A DNA stretch of 64,000 nt from Psychromonas aquimarina ATCC BAA-1526 (GCF_000428725.1 NZ_AUAM01000021.1:1-64000), one strand, 5' to 3'; shown: positions 27,337 to 36,949, counted from the first letter of the stretch. Notes: generated from the sequence alone by a model not told the origin. Translations and numbers: made by a program.

Positions 27337-28209
27337 ATGATTAATTTAAATATAAAACGGACATTACTAAGACTGCCCCTGCTGATATTAATAAGCATCA
27401 TCAGCTTTAACAGTTTTGCAGTAGATGTCACCACACCAGCACTTCGCAAAGGTTCAGACCTGGATAAATACGCCAGCCGCCTGATTGAGTTTTTAGTCGA
27501 TAAAGCCGGTGATAAAGCGGCCATGACACCTTACCGCAGTATTGTGAACTCGCAGTCGCGTAAAGTATCCATGCTTCAGGAAGGAACACTTAGTGTTGAC
27601 TGGCTCGGCGCAAGTAAAACAATGGAAGAAAAGCTCATTCCTGTACGTTTTCCTGTCTTCCGCGGTCTGCTTGGACATCGTATTTTTATCACTAATACAG
27701 ATACCGGCAAAAAACTGCATAGCGTTACTACCAAAGAGCAGCTTGATACCTTCTTGATGATTCAGGGCGAAGGCTGGGCCGATGTTGATGTATTACGTTC
27801 AAGCGGCTTTAAAGTAAAAGAACTGCCCAGCTTTGAAAATATTTTTAAAGTTGTCAGCGCCGGCCGGGCAGATCTGTTTCCCCGCGCAGTGATTGAACCC
27901 TTCAGCGAAGTTGCAGAACGATCTCAACTCAATAACTTAATAGTCGATGATCAGCTGATGGTGGTATACAAATTTCCAATGTTTTTCTTTGTTTCCCCCA
28001 AGCGGCCTGAACTTGCAGAGTTATTAAAAAAAGGTTTTGAAAAATCCTATGCAGACGGCTCTTTTATCAAGTTCTTTGAAAATGATCCTTTAGTGAAAAA
28101 AACCTTTGCTGAAGCCAAACTCAAGCAGCGCCGTATTTTTGTTATTGATAATCCTCACTTAAGTGATGAAACACGAAATATTGATGATAAGTACTGGATG
28201 AAGTTATAA
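27337..28209 (+). CDS. Periplasmic solute-binding-like protein, orphan
   Basis: This 290-aa protein has a signal peptide (LLILISIISFNSFA, cleavage before VDVTTP). The fold resembles family-3 periplasmic binding proteins: SVDWLGASKTMEEKLIPVRFPVFRGLLGHRIFI, a GEGWADVDVLRSSGF middle lobe and AGRADLFPRAVIEPF. It is distantly similar to the protein at 42157-42978. No permease or ATPase is adjacent, so it may act as a sensor partner or scavenging protein. The downstream 28.2-28.7 kb stretch holds only a decayed gene. Confidence 0.75.
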   Translation: MINLNIKRTLLRLPLLILISIISFNSFAVDVTTPALRKGSDLDKYASRLIEFLVDKAGDKAAMTPYRSIVNSQSRKVSMLQEGTLSVDWLGASKTMEEKLIPVRFPVFRGLLGHRIFITNTDTGKKLHSVTTKEQLDTFLMIQGEGWADVDVLRSSGFKVKELPSFENIFKVVSAGRADLFPRAVIEPFSEVAERSQLNNLIVDDQLMVVYKFPMFFFVSPKRPELAELLKKGFEKSYADGSFIKFFENDPLVKKTFAEAKLKQRRIFVIDNPHLSDETRNIDDKYWMKL

Positions 28210-28275
28210 ATCTATTCACCTCCAGGCTGCGGGAATGAACAAACAGTACGGCAGCCTGAAAACTCCCCCGCTTAG

Positions 28276-28555
28276 ACCGGTGCACTTGGTAACGACTTAG
28301 CGGCTGCAACGCCTAAACTGATGAAACTATTAACTGTGGCCGCCACGACTGCAGTGTTGTTAGTCGAAGGCGGCATTATTATACACAGCATTCCAGCCGT
28401 TCATCACCTGCTTGGCAGCATTATCAGCCCCTGCCAAGGAGCTCTTATATTTCATCTAGTTATGTAATGTCCGCAACGCTGTTATAGGCCTGACCTGCGG
28501 ATTCTGCCTTGTTTTTATCAGCACGGTCTGGAAGTTAATTAAAAAACAACCGTAG
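28276..28555 (+). pseudogene. Remnant of a DUF808 (YedI-like) membrane protein gene
   Basis: The frame from 28276 to a stop at 28465 reads GALGNDLAAATPKLMKLL...VLLVEGGIIIHSIPAVHHLLGS, which matches the C-terminal part of DUF808/YedI proteins. After a frameshift the motif AVIGLTCGFCLVFISTVWKL continues to a stop at 28553-28555, matching the end of that family. The N-terminal two thirds are absent. This is a truncated, frameshifted relic. It accounts for most of the otherwise gene-free 28210-28676 stretch. Confidence 0.7.
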
Positions 28556-28676
28556 AACAAGCCCCTTATTATCGTTAGAAGGAAACAAATAGATCAGTTA
28601 AATAATTGATAACGAACTATACTTAGTCATCTACAGTGAAAGGAACCGTAGCCGATCAGCCTAGGGAGATTAAGCA

Positions 28677-29669
28677 ATGAAAACAAGCATAAACGCCTGG
28701 TTATGTCTTCTATTGCTTTGCCTTCCCCTGCACCTGTCAGCCAGGCAAAAAGTATTAATCATTGAAAGCTACCACAGCGAATATGAATGGGATCAGAGTT
28801 ATATCAAAGGTATTAAATCTGTTTTACTTGATGATTTTGAACTTAGCTATTTTCAAATGAATACCAAACGTCTGCCTAAAGACAGTTACCCGCAAAGAGC
28901 CGATAAAGCCTGGCAGTATTTCCAGAAAGTACAGCCGGATCTAGTGATTTTAGGTGATGATAATGCCCTGAATTATCTCGGCAGACGTTTTTCAAAAACC
29001 AGCACGCCGGTTATCTATCTCGGTATCAATAATAATCCGCGTCATTATCATGTTCACAGAAGCAAAAATATTTCCGGCGTATTAGAGCGCCCTTTAATTA
29101 AACGAGCAATTCCTACTGTTACCCAGTTATTAGCTCAGGACACAAAAAGTATTCTGCTGATGTTTGATAACAGCCTGACCGCTCATACCATTTTAGAAGA
29201 AATATTTTCCAGTAATACCCAGATAAAAATATCTGGAATTAAAGTAGACATACGCTTGATCGGGGAATGGGAAGTTTGGAAAACAAGGTTATTAACAGCC
29301 TCTGAGAGCTCCTACGATGCAGTATTTTTGGGTTTATTCCACACGCTTAAAGATAAAAACGGCAGGCATGTACCAGCTGAGCAGGTTCTGCAGTGGTCTG
29401 CACAAAACAGTCCGGTACCGCCTTTTGCTTTCTGGGACTTTGCAGTCGGTGAGGATAAAGCCATCGGCGGTTTAGTCTTGTTTGGTTATGAACAGGGAAA
29501 ACTGGCGGCGGAGATGGCCAGAGAAGTACTGACAACCGGTATACAGCCTTATCGGCTCGGTACTAAAACAGCAGAAAAAGGACGCTACCTGTTCAGCAGC
29601 AGCCAGTTACAAAAATACGGAATTACACTGCCGGAAAAATTATCAGCAAAGGTTATGTTAGTAGAATAA
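28677..29669 (+). CDS. Periplasmic ABC-type substrate-binding protein, tandem copy 1
   Basis: This 330-aa protein has a signal peptide (LCLLLLCLPLHLSA). The mature domain opens QKVLIIESYHSEYEWDQSYIKGI and has PDLVILGDDNALNYLG, TPVIYLGINNNPRHY, DAVFLGLFHTLKD and FGYEQGKLAAEMAREVL. This is a type-1 periplasmic binding fold like COG2984-type ABC binding proteins and the sensor parts of some histidine kinases. No permease or kinase is adjacent. A good ribosome site, GGGAG, lies nine bases before the ATG. It is followed 31 bp later by a near-copy. Confidence 0.82.
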   Translation: MKTSINAWLCLLLLCLPLHLSARQKVLIIESYHSEYEWDQSYIKGIKSVLLDDFELSYFQMNTKRLPKDSYPQRADKAWQYFQKVQPDLVILGDDNALNYLGRRFSKTSTPVIYLGINNNPRHYHVHRSKNISGVLERPLIKRAIPTVTQLLAQDTKSILLMFDNSLTAHTILEEIFSSNTQIKISGIKVDIRLIGEWEVWKTRLLTASESSYDAVFLGLFHTLKDKNGRHVPAEQVLQWSAQNSPVPPFAFWDFAVGEDKAIGGLVLFGYEQGKLAAEMAREVLTTGIQPYRLGTKTAEKGRYLFSSSQLQKYGITLPEKLSAKVMLVE

Positions 29670-29700
29670 ATGACAAAAACCGGCAGAGGAGGGATCTACA

Positions 29701-30693
29701 ATGAAAACACGATTAAGCGCCTGGTTATTTATTATATTAATCTGCCTGCCTTTACAGTTATCAGCTAAACAAAAAATATTAATTATTGAAAGTTATCATA
29801 GCGAATACAGCTGGGATAAAAGTTATATCCAGGGCATTAAGTCTGTTCTGCACAACGATTTTGAACTTAGTTATTTCCAGATGGATACTAAACGCCTAGC
29901 GAAACCTTTATATGATGAAAGAGCAGCTCTTGCATGGCAGTTTTATCAACAGCAGCAGCCGGATTTAGTGATTTTAGGTGATGATAATGCGCTGAATTAT
30001 CTTGGCACGCTTTTTTCAGAAACGACCACTCCGGTTATTTACCTCGGTATCAATAATAACCCCCGCCATTATAATATTCATAAAAGTAAAAACATCAGCG
30101 GTGTATTAGAACGCCCGTTTATCAAGCGTTCAATTCCTGCGATGGCGCAGTTACTGCCGCAGAAAGCAGATAAAATATTACTTATGTTTGATAACAGCCG
30201 TACCTCCTACGTAATTTTAGAAGAGGTATTTTCCAGTAATACTCAGATGGTGCTCTCCGGAATCAAAATTGAAATAAGATTAATTGGTGACTGGGATACC
30301 TGGAAAAACAAGCTGCTAACAGCTAAAAGTAAAGGATACGATGCCGTATTTTTAGGTTTATTCCATACTTTGAAAGATCAGGAAGACAGACATGTTCCAG
30401 CCGAGCAGGTTCTCAAGTGGTCCGCAGAAAATACACCGGTGCCGCCTTTTGCTTTCTGGGACTTTGCTGTTGGAGCAGACAAAACCATCGGCGGTTTAGT
30501 ACTGTTTGGTTATGAACAGGGAAAACTAGCGGCGGAAATGGCCAGAGAAGTACTGACAAGCGGCATACAGCCCTATCAATTAGGCACTAAAACTGCTGAA
30601 AAAGGGCGTTATCTTTTCAGTCGTAAAAAACTGCACAAATACGGTATCATACTGCCGGAAAAATTTGTAAACAAAGCGGCTTTAATCGACTAA
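29701..30693 (+). CDS. Periplasmic ABC-type substrate-binding protein, tandem copy 2
   Basis: Exactly 330 aa, like copy 1, and roughly three quarters identical to it by eye, with no gaps needed. The best-conserved stretches are the ESYHSEY opening, GDDNALNYLG, YLGINNNPRHY and the VPPFAFWDFAVG to AEMAREVLT segment. Differences cluster in the region between DTKRL and QQQPDLV and around residues 160-190, which may line the binding cleft. It ends in a strong hairpin that includes its stop codon. The pair probably form one operon. Confidence 0.82.
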   Translation: MKTRLSAWLFIILICLPLQLSAKQKILIIESYHSEYSWDKSYIQGIKSVLHNDFELSYFQMDTKRLAKPLYDERAALAWQFYQQQQPDLVILGDDNALNYLGTLFSETTTPVIYLGINNNPRHYNIHKSKNISGVLERPFIKRSIPAMAQLLPQKADKILLMFDNSRTSYVILEEVFSSNTQMVLSGIKIEIRLIGDWDTWKNKLLTAKSKGYDAVFLGLFHTLKDQEDRHVPAEQVLKWSAENTPVPPFAFWDFAVGADKTIGGLVLFGYEQGKLAAEMAREVLTSGIQPYQLGTKTAEKGRYLFSRKKLHKYGIILPEKFVNKAALID

Positions 30694-30730
30694 AAGAGAG
30701 TTTATACTCCCTTTTAGTCGTAGTTTCTGT
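30687..30730 (+). terminator. Terminator after the tandem binding-protein genes
   Basis: CGACTAAAAG at 30687-30696 pairs perfectly with CTTTTAGTCG at 30711-30720. A T-rich TAGTTTCTG follows. The stem contains the stop codon of copy 2 and separates it from the convergent PLP-enzyme gene. Confidence 0.7.
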
Positions 30731-30737
30731 TCTTTGA

Positions 30738-31814
30738 TTAAAAATCTAGAGATGTACCGTTTTGTAAAAAATCATCTAGATGCTTCTGATAAGGAGAAAC
30801 ATCACCAATGTTATTTTCCACCCATTCAGGGTTAAAATAACTGTCCAGATAACGATCACCTTTGTCACACAGCAGCGTCACAATTGAACCTGTCTGACCT
30901 TTTGCCTGCATCTCCTGAGCAAGTTTTAATACGCCGTACATATTGGTTCCGGTACTTGCCCCGACTTTACGCCCTAATACTTTTTCTAACCACAGGGTTA
31001 CTGCAACCGATGCAGCATCGGGCACTCGAATCATCTCATCTACCACTGAAGCGATAAATGAAGGCTCAACACGGGGACGGCCGATACCCTCTATTTTACT
31101 GCCCCGGCTGCTGGTTAAACTGCTGTCAGCACTATGGAAATAATCTAAAAATACTGAGTTTTCAGGATCAACCACAGTAAGGCTTGTATCTAGCTGATGA
31201 TAACGTAAATAGCGGCCGATGGTTGCGCTGGTGCCGCCGGTGCCGGCACTCATCACAATATGTTTAGGGATCGGGTGCGGCTCAAGCTGCATCTGCTGAA
31301 AAATTGAATCAGCAATATTATTATTACCACGCCAGTCTGTCGCACGCTCGGCATGAGTAAACTGATCCATATAATAACCGTTAAGTTCTTTAGCTAACTT
31401 TTCTGATTCAGCATAAATCATTTCTGTAGAATCAACTAAATAACACTCACCGCCGTACATTTTAATCTGCTCGATTTTCTCCTGGCTGGTGCTTTTCGCC
31501 ATTACAGCGACAAACTTAAGCCCCAGCAGACGGGCAAAATAAGCTTCAGAAATGGCAGTGCTGCCCGATGATGACTCAATTACCGTCGTGCCCTGTTGAA
31601 TTTTGCCGTTACATAAAGCATACAAAAACAGAGATCTTGCTAAACGGTGTTTTAGGCTGCCGGTCGGGTGTGTACTTTCATCTTTCAGATAAATATCAAT
31701 ACCTTCAAGCTGCGGTAAGTTCACTTTAATAAGATGTGTATCGGCGCTGCGCTGGTAGTCAGCCTGAATTTTGGCAATTGCATCCGCTACCCAAGTACGT
31801 TGTTCATTCATCAT
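30738..31814 (-). CDS. PLP-dependent cysteine synthase family protein, probable cysteine desulfhydrase
   Basis: This 358-aa fold-type II PLP enzyme has the PLP lysine in [10 protein letters not shown], the substrate loop [12 protein letters not shown] and the phosphate-binding loop [12 protein letters not shown]. Extra C-terminal segments ([18 protein letters not shown]) are typical of the Cds1-like subgroup rather than CysK/CysM. Mycobacterial Rv3684 of this group degrades cysteine to sulfide. The gene is divergent from a DecR regulator, which in E. coli activates cysteine desulfidase, so cysteine detoxification is likelier than cysteine synthesis. Confidence 0.82.
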   Translation of the reverse strand: MMNEQRTWVADAIAKIQADYQRSADTHLIKVNLPQLEGIDIYLKDESTHPTGSLKHRLARSLFLYALCNGKIQQGTTVIESSSGSTAISEAYFARLLGLKFVAVMAKSTSQEKIEQIKMYGGECYLVDSTEMIYAESEKLAKELNGYYMDQFTHAERATDWRGNNNIADSIFQQMQLEPHPIPKHIVMSAGTGGTSATIGRYLRYHQLDTSLTVVDPENSVFLDYFHSADSSLTSSRGSKIEGIGRPRVEPSFIASVVDEMIRVPDAASVAVTLWLEKVLGRKVGASTGTNMYGVLKLAQEMQAKGQTGSIVTLLCDKGDRYLDSYFNPEWVENNIGDVSPYQKHLDDFLQNGTSLDF

Positions 31815-31928
31815 CGACCTGCCTTTTATTTTTTATTTATCACGTTGATTTGATAACTTAATCTTAAGTAAAGCAGTGTAGAAATAGTTCCTTAAATCAT
31901 TATTAAATTGCAAAATAAAAGAAAATTA

Positions 31929-31942
31929 TCCTATTATTAGGA
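31929..31942. promoter_or_regulatory. Palindrome in the decR/PLP-enzyme intergenic region
   Basis: TCCTATTATTAGGA is a perfect inverted repeat (TCCTA with a TTAT spacer). It lies 47-60 bp upstream of decR and about 115 bp upstream of the divergent PLP enzyme. AT-rich dyads of this kind are typical Lrp/AsnC family operators, so it is a candidate DecR site. Confidence 0.4.
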
Positions 31943-31988
31943 AATATAAAGAAAATACTGCTTTTTCTTCCGCAATAGAGAGATATTA

Positions 31989-32450
31989 ATGCCGATTGAT
32001 AATACCGATAAACAAATTTTAAGCTTACTGCAGCAGGACAGCTCTTTATCTTTACAGCAGATTGCTGAACAGTTAAATCTGACCACCACCCCCTGCTGGA
32101 ACCGTATTAAACGCCTTGAAAGCGAAGGAGTTATCAGCAGGCGAGTCGCTTTGTTAAATGCACAGAAAATCGGCTTAGAACTGATCGCCTTTGTACAGGT
32201 CAAAACCCAGCAGCATTCTGAAACCTGGTTAGAAGAATTTGTGCTGCAGGTAAAAGATTTTGCTCAGGTAATGGAGTTTTACCGGATGGCCGGCGAATAC
32301 GACTACATGCTCAAAGTACTAGTATCTGATATGCGCAGCTACGACAGGTTTTATAAGAAGCTGGTTAATAATGTCAGCGGCCTGACCGATGTGAATTCCA
32401 GTTTTGCCATGGAGCAGCTCAAATACACCACAGAGCTGCCGCTAAACTAG
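31989..32450 (+). CDS. decR: DecR-like Lrp/AsnC family regulator
   Basis: This 153-aa protein is close to E. coli DecR (YbaO, 152 aa): LLQQDSSLSLQQIAEQLNLTTTPCWNRIKRLESEGVI, then FVQVKTQQHSETW, FYRMAGEYDYMLKVLVSDM and the ending SSFAMEQLKYTTELPLN. DecR senses cysteine and activates its degradation. Its divergent neighbour is a cysteine synthase-like PLP enzyme, which is the likely target. AsmA follows on the same strand but is 90 bp away and likely separate. Confidence 0.88.
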   Translation: MPIDNTDKQILSLLQQDSSLSLQQIAEQLNLTTTPCWNRIKRLESEGVISRRVALLNAQKIGLELIAFVQVKTQQHSETWLEEFVLQVKDFAQVMEFYRMAGEYDYMLKVLVSDMRSYDRFYKKLVNNVSGLTDVNSSFAMEQLKYTTELPLN

Positions 32451-32540
32451 ATGCAGTAGATGAATAATAATTAAATTGAATTACAATTATGCTGTAAAAT
32501 TATTACACTCTTGATCATTGATACTTAAAAGGAAAAATCG

Positions 32541-34490
32541 ATGAAACTGTTTATTAAATTATTTGCAGGGTTAATTACACTGCTTGTTCTGGCCGTTGTT
32601 ATTTTGCTGACGGTAATCGATCCGAATGATTATAAGGAAGAGATTCAAACTCAGGTTAAAAATACCATTAACCGCGATTTATTAATTAACGGTGATATAA
32701 GCTGGACTTTTTATCCGCAGCTGGGATTCAGCAGTGGTGAAATTGAACTGAATAACCTGGATGGTTTTAATCGTAAGCACCTGGTTAAAATTGATGAAGC
32801 TTCACTCGGTTTAGATATTATGCCCCTGCTTAAAGGGCAGATCCAGATAGGTGAACTGACACTTAATGGTTTTGTTTTAAATCTGATCACAGATAAAAAC
32901 GGACGCTCTAATCTTGATAACATGAGCAGCAAAAGTGCAGCAGAAGCACCTGCACCGCAGGAAAGCACTGAATCTCAAGAGCAAACCAGCTCTGATGGGA
33001 AATCCGATACTTTTACAGCCGATAAAATACAGCTGGCGGGTATTAATATCAATAATGCAGTTATTGAAATTCAAGACTTAACAGTTCCTTCAAGCACTAA
33101 ACTCAATATCAGCCATATTCGTCTGGGAGAATTTGCATTAGGTAAAGAAGCGGATTTGTCAGTATTAACCGATGTGCTGGTTGCTGAAATGGACGGCCAT
33201 ATTGATTTACAGTCGAAGCTGCTGGTTGCTGCAGATTTTTCTTCAATTAAGCTTAACAAACTTTTATTAAAAACCGACTTTAGCGGTAAAACTCTGCCTA
33301 ACGGAAAAGTCAGCAGTGTACTGAGCAGTGATATCACTTATAACCTCAACAGCGCGGCAGCTGAGATTAACAACCTGCAGTTAAACGTTGATAAGATTCA
33401 GTTAAAAGGCAGTGCCTCTGTACAAACCGGTGCCGTAACCAAAGTACGTTACGCTTTAGAAGGTAATGAATGGGACCTTAACCCTTATTTAAACCAGTCA
33501 GGGTCTGCTGACAGTACACCTGAGAGTACTCCCGAGAGCGCCCCCGGCACAGCCCCTGGTCCGCAAAACGAAACCCCGGCAGCGGAGCAGGAGCCTGATT
33601 TAAGCTTTTTAAACACCTTAGATGTCCAGGGCACCTTAAAAATTGCCGGAGTGAAAGCAGACAAACTGGTGATCGGCGAGATTAATAAAACCCTGCAGAT
33701 CAAAAATGGTAAAGCTGAAATTAAACCATTAACTGCACAGTTATATAAAGGCCTGCTGACCGTTAACGGCATGGTCGACGATGCTAAGGGGAAAAACAAA
33801 TACAAGGTTTCTACTAATCTGAACAACGTAGATCTGCGCCCTTTATTAACTGATGCAGCCCAGGTGGATATATTAAGCGGTACCACTGCCTTTAACTTTG
33901 CAGGTACGGGTCAGGGTCTAACTCCGACAAAAATTAAATCAGGACTCATGGGCAGCGGTGACTTCGAACTGCTTGACGGTGAGTTATACGGCGTTAATAT
34001 TCCCCAGGAGATCCGCACCCTGAAAGCCAGACTTTCAGGTAAACCTGCTCCTACTACGGCAGATGTCAAAAAAACAGATTTTGCATCGTTAACCGGTAAA
34101 TTCAGCATTAAAAAAGGTCTGGTTAACAATCAGAAGTTTTTAATGCTGTCACCTGTCATGCGCCTTGACGGTTTAGGTCTGGTTGATATTTTAAAAGAAA
34201 CCTTAGATTACAAATTAAGCATAGCGCCGCTGTCAAAAAGTGATGCTAAAACCGAACAGTTCGACCTTAACGGTGTAACCATACCGCTGCTTATTACCGG
34301 CACCTTTACTGAGCCTAAGTTTGCTTTAGATATGGACGGCGCCCTGCGGGAGCAGCTTAAAGAAAAAGCAAAACAAGAGCTTAAAAGACAGCAGGAAAAA
34401 CTCAAAGGCAAATCGACAGAAGAGCTTAAAGAGGAAGGTAAAAAGCTGGAAGACAAAGTGAAATCTAAATTTAAAAATTTATTTGGTTAA
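32541..34490 (+). CDS. asmA: AsmA family protein
   Basis: This 649-aa protein has one N-terminal transmembrane helix (LFIKLFAGLITLLVLAVVILLTVIDPNDYKEEI) and a long beta-rich periplasmic body. The family start WTFYPQLGFSSGEIELNN and the C-terminal AsmA core (LYGVNIPQEIRTLKARLSGKP, ISPL-type GTFTEPKFALDM) are present. AsmA proteins are thought to bridge the periplasm and move phospholipids or aid outer-membrane assembly. Two low-complexity Ser/Glu/Pro-rich linkers lie near residues 130-155 and 315-350. The C-terminus is a lysine-rich helical tail. The length is close to the family norm. Confidence 0.9.
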   Translation: MKLFIKLFAGLITLLVLAVVILLTVIDPNDYKEEIQTQVKNTINRDLLINGDISWTFYPQLGFSSGEIELNNLDGFNRKHLVKIDEASLGLDIMPLLKGQIQIGELTLNGFVLNLITDKNGRSNLDNMSSKSAAEAPAPQESTESQEQTSSDGKSDTFTADKIQLAGININNAVIEIQDLTVPSSTKLNISHIRLGEFALGKEADLSVLTDVLVAEMDGHIDLQSKLLVAADFSSIKLNKLLLKTDFSGKTLPNGKVSSVLSSDITYNLNSAAAEINNLQLNVDKIQLKGSASVQTGAVTKVRYALEGNEWDLNPYLNQSGSADSTPESTPESAPGTAPGPQNETPAAEQEPDLSFLNTLDVQGTLKIAGVKADKLVIGEINKTLQIKNGKAEIKPLTAQLYKGLLTVNGMVDDAKGKNKYKVSTNLNNVDLRPLLTDAAQVDILSGTTAFNFAGTGQGLTPTKIKSGLMGSGDFELLDGELYGVNIPQEIRTLKARLSGKPAPTTADVKKTDFASLTGKFSIKKGLVNNQKFLMLSPVMRLDGLGLVDILKETLDYKLSIAPLSKSDAKTEQFDLNGVTIPLLITGTFTEPKFALDMDGALREQLKEKAKQELKRQQEKLKGKSTEELKEEGKKLEDKVKSKFKNLFG

Positions 34491-34579
34491 TACATTTGTA
34501 TTAGTTTGAACTGGAGGTGACGGTTCCGAAACCAGACTGGAATCAGATCCGGCATCTCCACTCGATAACAAAATTAACT

Positions 34580-34610
34580 GCCGCTGCGTACATACCTGTC
34601 TGGCAGCGGC
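34580..34610 (+). terminator. GC-rich hairpin after asmA
   Basis: GCCGCTGC at 34580-34587 pairs with GCAGCGGC at 34603-34610 across a 15-base loop. No T-run follows. It lies about 90 bp after asmA and before the convergent MCP end. It is probably transcription-stopping, but weaker than a classic terminator. Confidence 0.4.
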
Positions 34611-34697
34611 TATTGCCTAATTGAAGATCTGCGTGAATATGCCCGTTACAGTCAAGGTGTATTTTGACGGGTAACAGGTTTATATTATGTATATAAC

Positions 34698-36101
34698 TTA
34701 TGCTGTTAAATCTTTCATTAAGTCTTCAAGTACATCAGCCTGCTTATTAAGCTGCTGCACCTCTGCAGCCGACTGAATGATCATTTCAGCAACTAAACGC
34801 GACTGACTGCGCACCTGCTCAACATCGGAAGCAATATTATCAGCAACCGCTCCCTGCTCTTCTGCTGAGGCGGCAATTTCAGTACTCCGATCCGCAATAT
34901 ATTGATTCTTCTCTGCTATCTGCCGAATGTCACAGCTGACGGTATTCATGTGCTGTTCACTCGATTCAGAGTTATTAACAGTTTGGTGCATTACCTTCAT
35001 TAATCCCTGACTATTACCCTGCAGCGACTCAATCATTTTTTGGATCTCCACCGTTGCTTCTTGCGTTCTACCGGCCAGTGTGCGCACCTCATCGGCAACA
35101 ACAGCAAAACCACGCCCCTGCTCACCAGCCCGCGCAGCTTCTATGGCCGCATTTAATGCCAGTAGGTTTGTTTGTTCTGAGATAGAGTTAATGGTCGTCA
35201 CTACATTATCAATCTGCGCAGCATCGTTATCCAGTTTTGCTACAGCATCGGCTGCTGAGCTGATTTCAGAGGCTAACTGCTTTATCGCATCAAGCGTTTG
35301 GTCGACATGCGTCAGACTCTGTGTTGTTGTCTGCGTTGCCTCACTGGTTTGGCTAGAGGTATTTTGTGCATGACTAGCCACTTCACGGATTGAACTTGCC
35401 ATTTGCTCGGTTGCACTGGCCAGGGAATCTATGCGTTCTTGCTGTTGATTAGATAACGCTTCGTTTTCGTTACTGCGTTGACGCAGCTGCGAGCTAATTT
35501 GCTGGATCAGTGCAATCGCTTCCTGCGTTGCTTTCACCAGCAGTTGTTCGCGTTCAGATACACGGTCAATCGTCTGTGCTATTAGATTAAATTCATTTCG
35601 GGCTGGCGCATAACCAATACGAGAAACCAGGTCGCCGTCAGCAAGACGACGTAATGCATCGTAGATGTTAAACAATGCCCCGCCCATAAAGGTCATAATG
35701 TAATAAAGAGATAGCGAGATAAGCAAGCATGACACTATGATAATGCTGACGTGGCTAAGATTAAGTGTACTGAGTAAGCCTGGCTTTGCCTGAGCTGTTA
35801 AACTGTAGCCGGCATCCTGTACCGCAGTGGTATTTACGCCCTTTGAGCCCACCTGAATACTGCTGCCAGCAAGAATACGCGTAACATCGTTTTCAGTCAG
35901 GCTGGACTGTGAAATTAAGCTGGCAATCGTATCCATGTTCTGCTGTAACAGCTGTTCCTGCTGACGCTCAAAAGCATTCATCAGCGCTAAACTGACCATA
36001 ATGATCGCCAGGAGCGGCGTAAAAAACAAGATTAAAAAGTTTTCTTTTATTTTTACATGTACCAGGTATTTATCAATCCAACGAAACGCAACTTCTTTCA
36101 T
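34698..36101 (-). CDS. Methyl-accepting chemotaxis protein
   Basis: This 467-aa receptor has TM1 at about 21-43 ([20 protein letters not shown]), a short periplasmic segment of about 75 residues, TM2 at about 117-142, HAMP and a signalling domain with the conserved tip [38 protein letters not shown]. The short sensor domain matches no ligand-binding fold I recognise. There is no CheR-tether tail. It is monocistronic with a CRP-like site about 100 bp upstream. Confidence 0.92.
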   Translation of the reverse strand: MKEVAFRWIDKYLVHVKIKENFLILFFTPLLAIIMVSLALMNAFERQQEQLLQQNMDTIASLISQSSLTENDVTRILAGSSIQVGSKGVNTTAVQDAGYSLTAQAKPGLLSTLNLSHVSIIIVSCLLISLSLYYIMTFMGGALFNIYDALRRLADGDLVSRIGYAPARNEFNLIAQTIDRVSEREQLLVKATQEAIALIQQISSQLRQRSNENEALSNQQQERIDSLASATEQMASSIREVASHAQNTSSQTSEATQTTTQSLTHVDQTLDAIKQLASEISSAADAVAKLDNDAAQIDNVVTTINSISEQTNLLALNAAIEAARAGEQGRGFAVVADEVRTLAGRTQEATVEIQKMIESLQGNSQGLMKVMHQTVNNSESSEQHMNTVSCDIRQIAEKNQYIADRSTEIAASAEEQGAVADNIASDVEQVRSQSRLVAEMIIQSAAEVQQLNKQADVLEDLMKDLTA

Positions 36102-36197
36102 TATTTCTATTTCCTTATTACAGCCACTATTAATGACTTCAGTTTCAAACGGAACCTATCCTTATTAGGCCATAGTAAAGGTAAAAATAAAGAGTTT

Positions 36198-36213
36198 AGT
36201 GATAACGTTCACA
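36198..36213. promoter_or_regulatory. CRP-like site upstream of the MCP gene
   Basis: AGTGATAACGTTCACA matches TGTGA-N6-TCACA at 9 of 10 conserved bases, with correct 6-bp spacing. It lies about 97 bp upstream of the MCP start at 36101, a common position for CRP activation. Confidence 0.45.
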
Positions 36214-36629
36214 CTAACTATAGAATATAGTTTTTAGACTTTTCAAAAGTAACTTATCTATCAGCCTTGAAGTGACACAGCGTAATAATTTAAAAGAGTT
36301 TTAGCATGTTACACAGCCGCATAATACGGGATAAAATTGAGAGCTCTGAAGAATAAAAAAATCCGCCAGCAAATCGAATCTGATAACGGCTCAATCACTT
36401 TTGCTTAAAAATAATGCCGATGTGATATTAACTTACTTAAATACAGCTTTGCCCACAGAAGATACCTTCGAAACCTGCCGGCTCGGAGAGCATTTATGAG
36501 TTAATTTTTTAACTCGCTTCGTTAGCTTTTTTATGAAATTAAATGAGCTTAATTAACTGGTATTTTACAATGAACTACAATTTACTCGACAGCTGATGCG
36601 TATTGCTAAGCAAACAGCCTAATTATCTG

Positions 36630-36640
36630 TCATGTACAGA
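36630..36640 (+). promoter_or_regulatory. Cold-box-like element in the csp leader
   Basis: TCATGTACAGA matches the E. coli cspA cold box TGACGTACAGA at 9 of 11 bases. It lies 106 bases upstream of the csp ATG, which fits the long 5' leader of cold-shock mRNAs with the cold box near the transcription start. Confidence 0.5.
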
Positions 36641-36745
36641 AAATGACTTATATATCTAAGTTTATGCATATGCTGTTTATGGAATTACTGCAGAAAAAAT
36701 ATTACTGCGGTAAAGAAAATATGAATTTAAAGAGGAAAGCACAGT

Positions 36746-36949
36746 ATGAGTAAGGGCACAGTAAAGTGGTTCAATGCAGACAAAGGTTTCGGTTTCATCA
36801 CCCCGGAGGATGGAGGTAATGATCTGTTTGTGCACCACTCGGAAATCAAAACAGGTGGTTATGCTACGCTAGATGAAGGTCAGAAAGTAGAATTCGAAGT
36901 CGGGCAAAGTCAGAAGGGACCGTGTGCAAATAACGTTGTACCGATCTGA
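36746..36949 (+). CDS. CspA family cold-shock protein
   Basis: This 67-aa single cold-shock domain has both RNA-binding motifs: RNP1 KGFGFITP and RNP2 DLFVHHSEI. It starts [21 protein letters not shown] precedes the ATG by about eight bases. Such proteins bind single-stranded RNA, remove secondary structure and help translation in the cold. The long AT-rich leader with a cold box suggests cold-induced, post-transcriptional control. Which csp paralogue this is cannot be told. Confidence 0.93.
   Translation: MSKGTVKWFNADKGFGFITPEDGGNDLFVHHSEIKTGGYATLDEGQKVEFEVGQSQKGPCANNVVPI

Larger units (their letters stand above)
36102..36745. other. Gene-free stretch of about 640 bp before cspA
   Basis: Apart from the CRP-like site (36198-36213) and the cspA leader (from about 36630), I find no coding signal. 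Small structures are present: AACTATA/TATAGTT at 36216-36232, and GAGTTAA/TTAACTC at 36498-36515 followed by a GCT/AGC mini-hairpin and a T6 run ending near 36532. The latter could end a decayed or small transcript. ATTACTGC is directly repeated at 36684 and 36701 within the leader. Confidence 0.35.

Noticed and set aside
28600..28676. Riboswitch-like leader before the tandem binding-protein genes
   Set aside because: It has a GAAAGGAACCG stretch but no match to GEMM, cobalamin or glycine cores.
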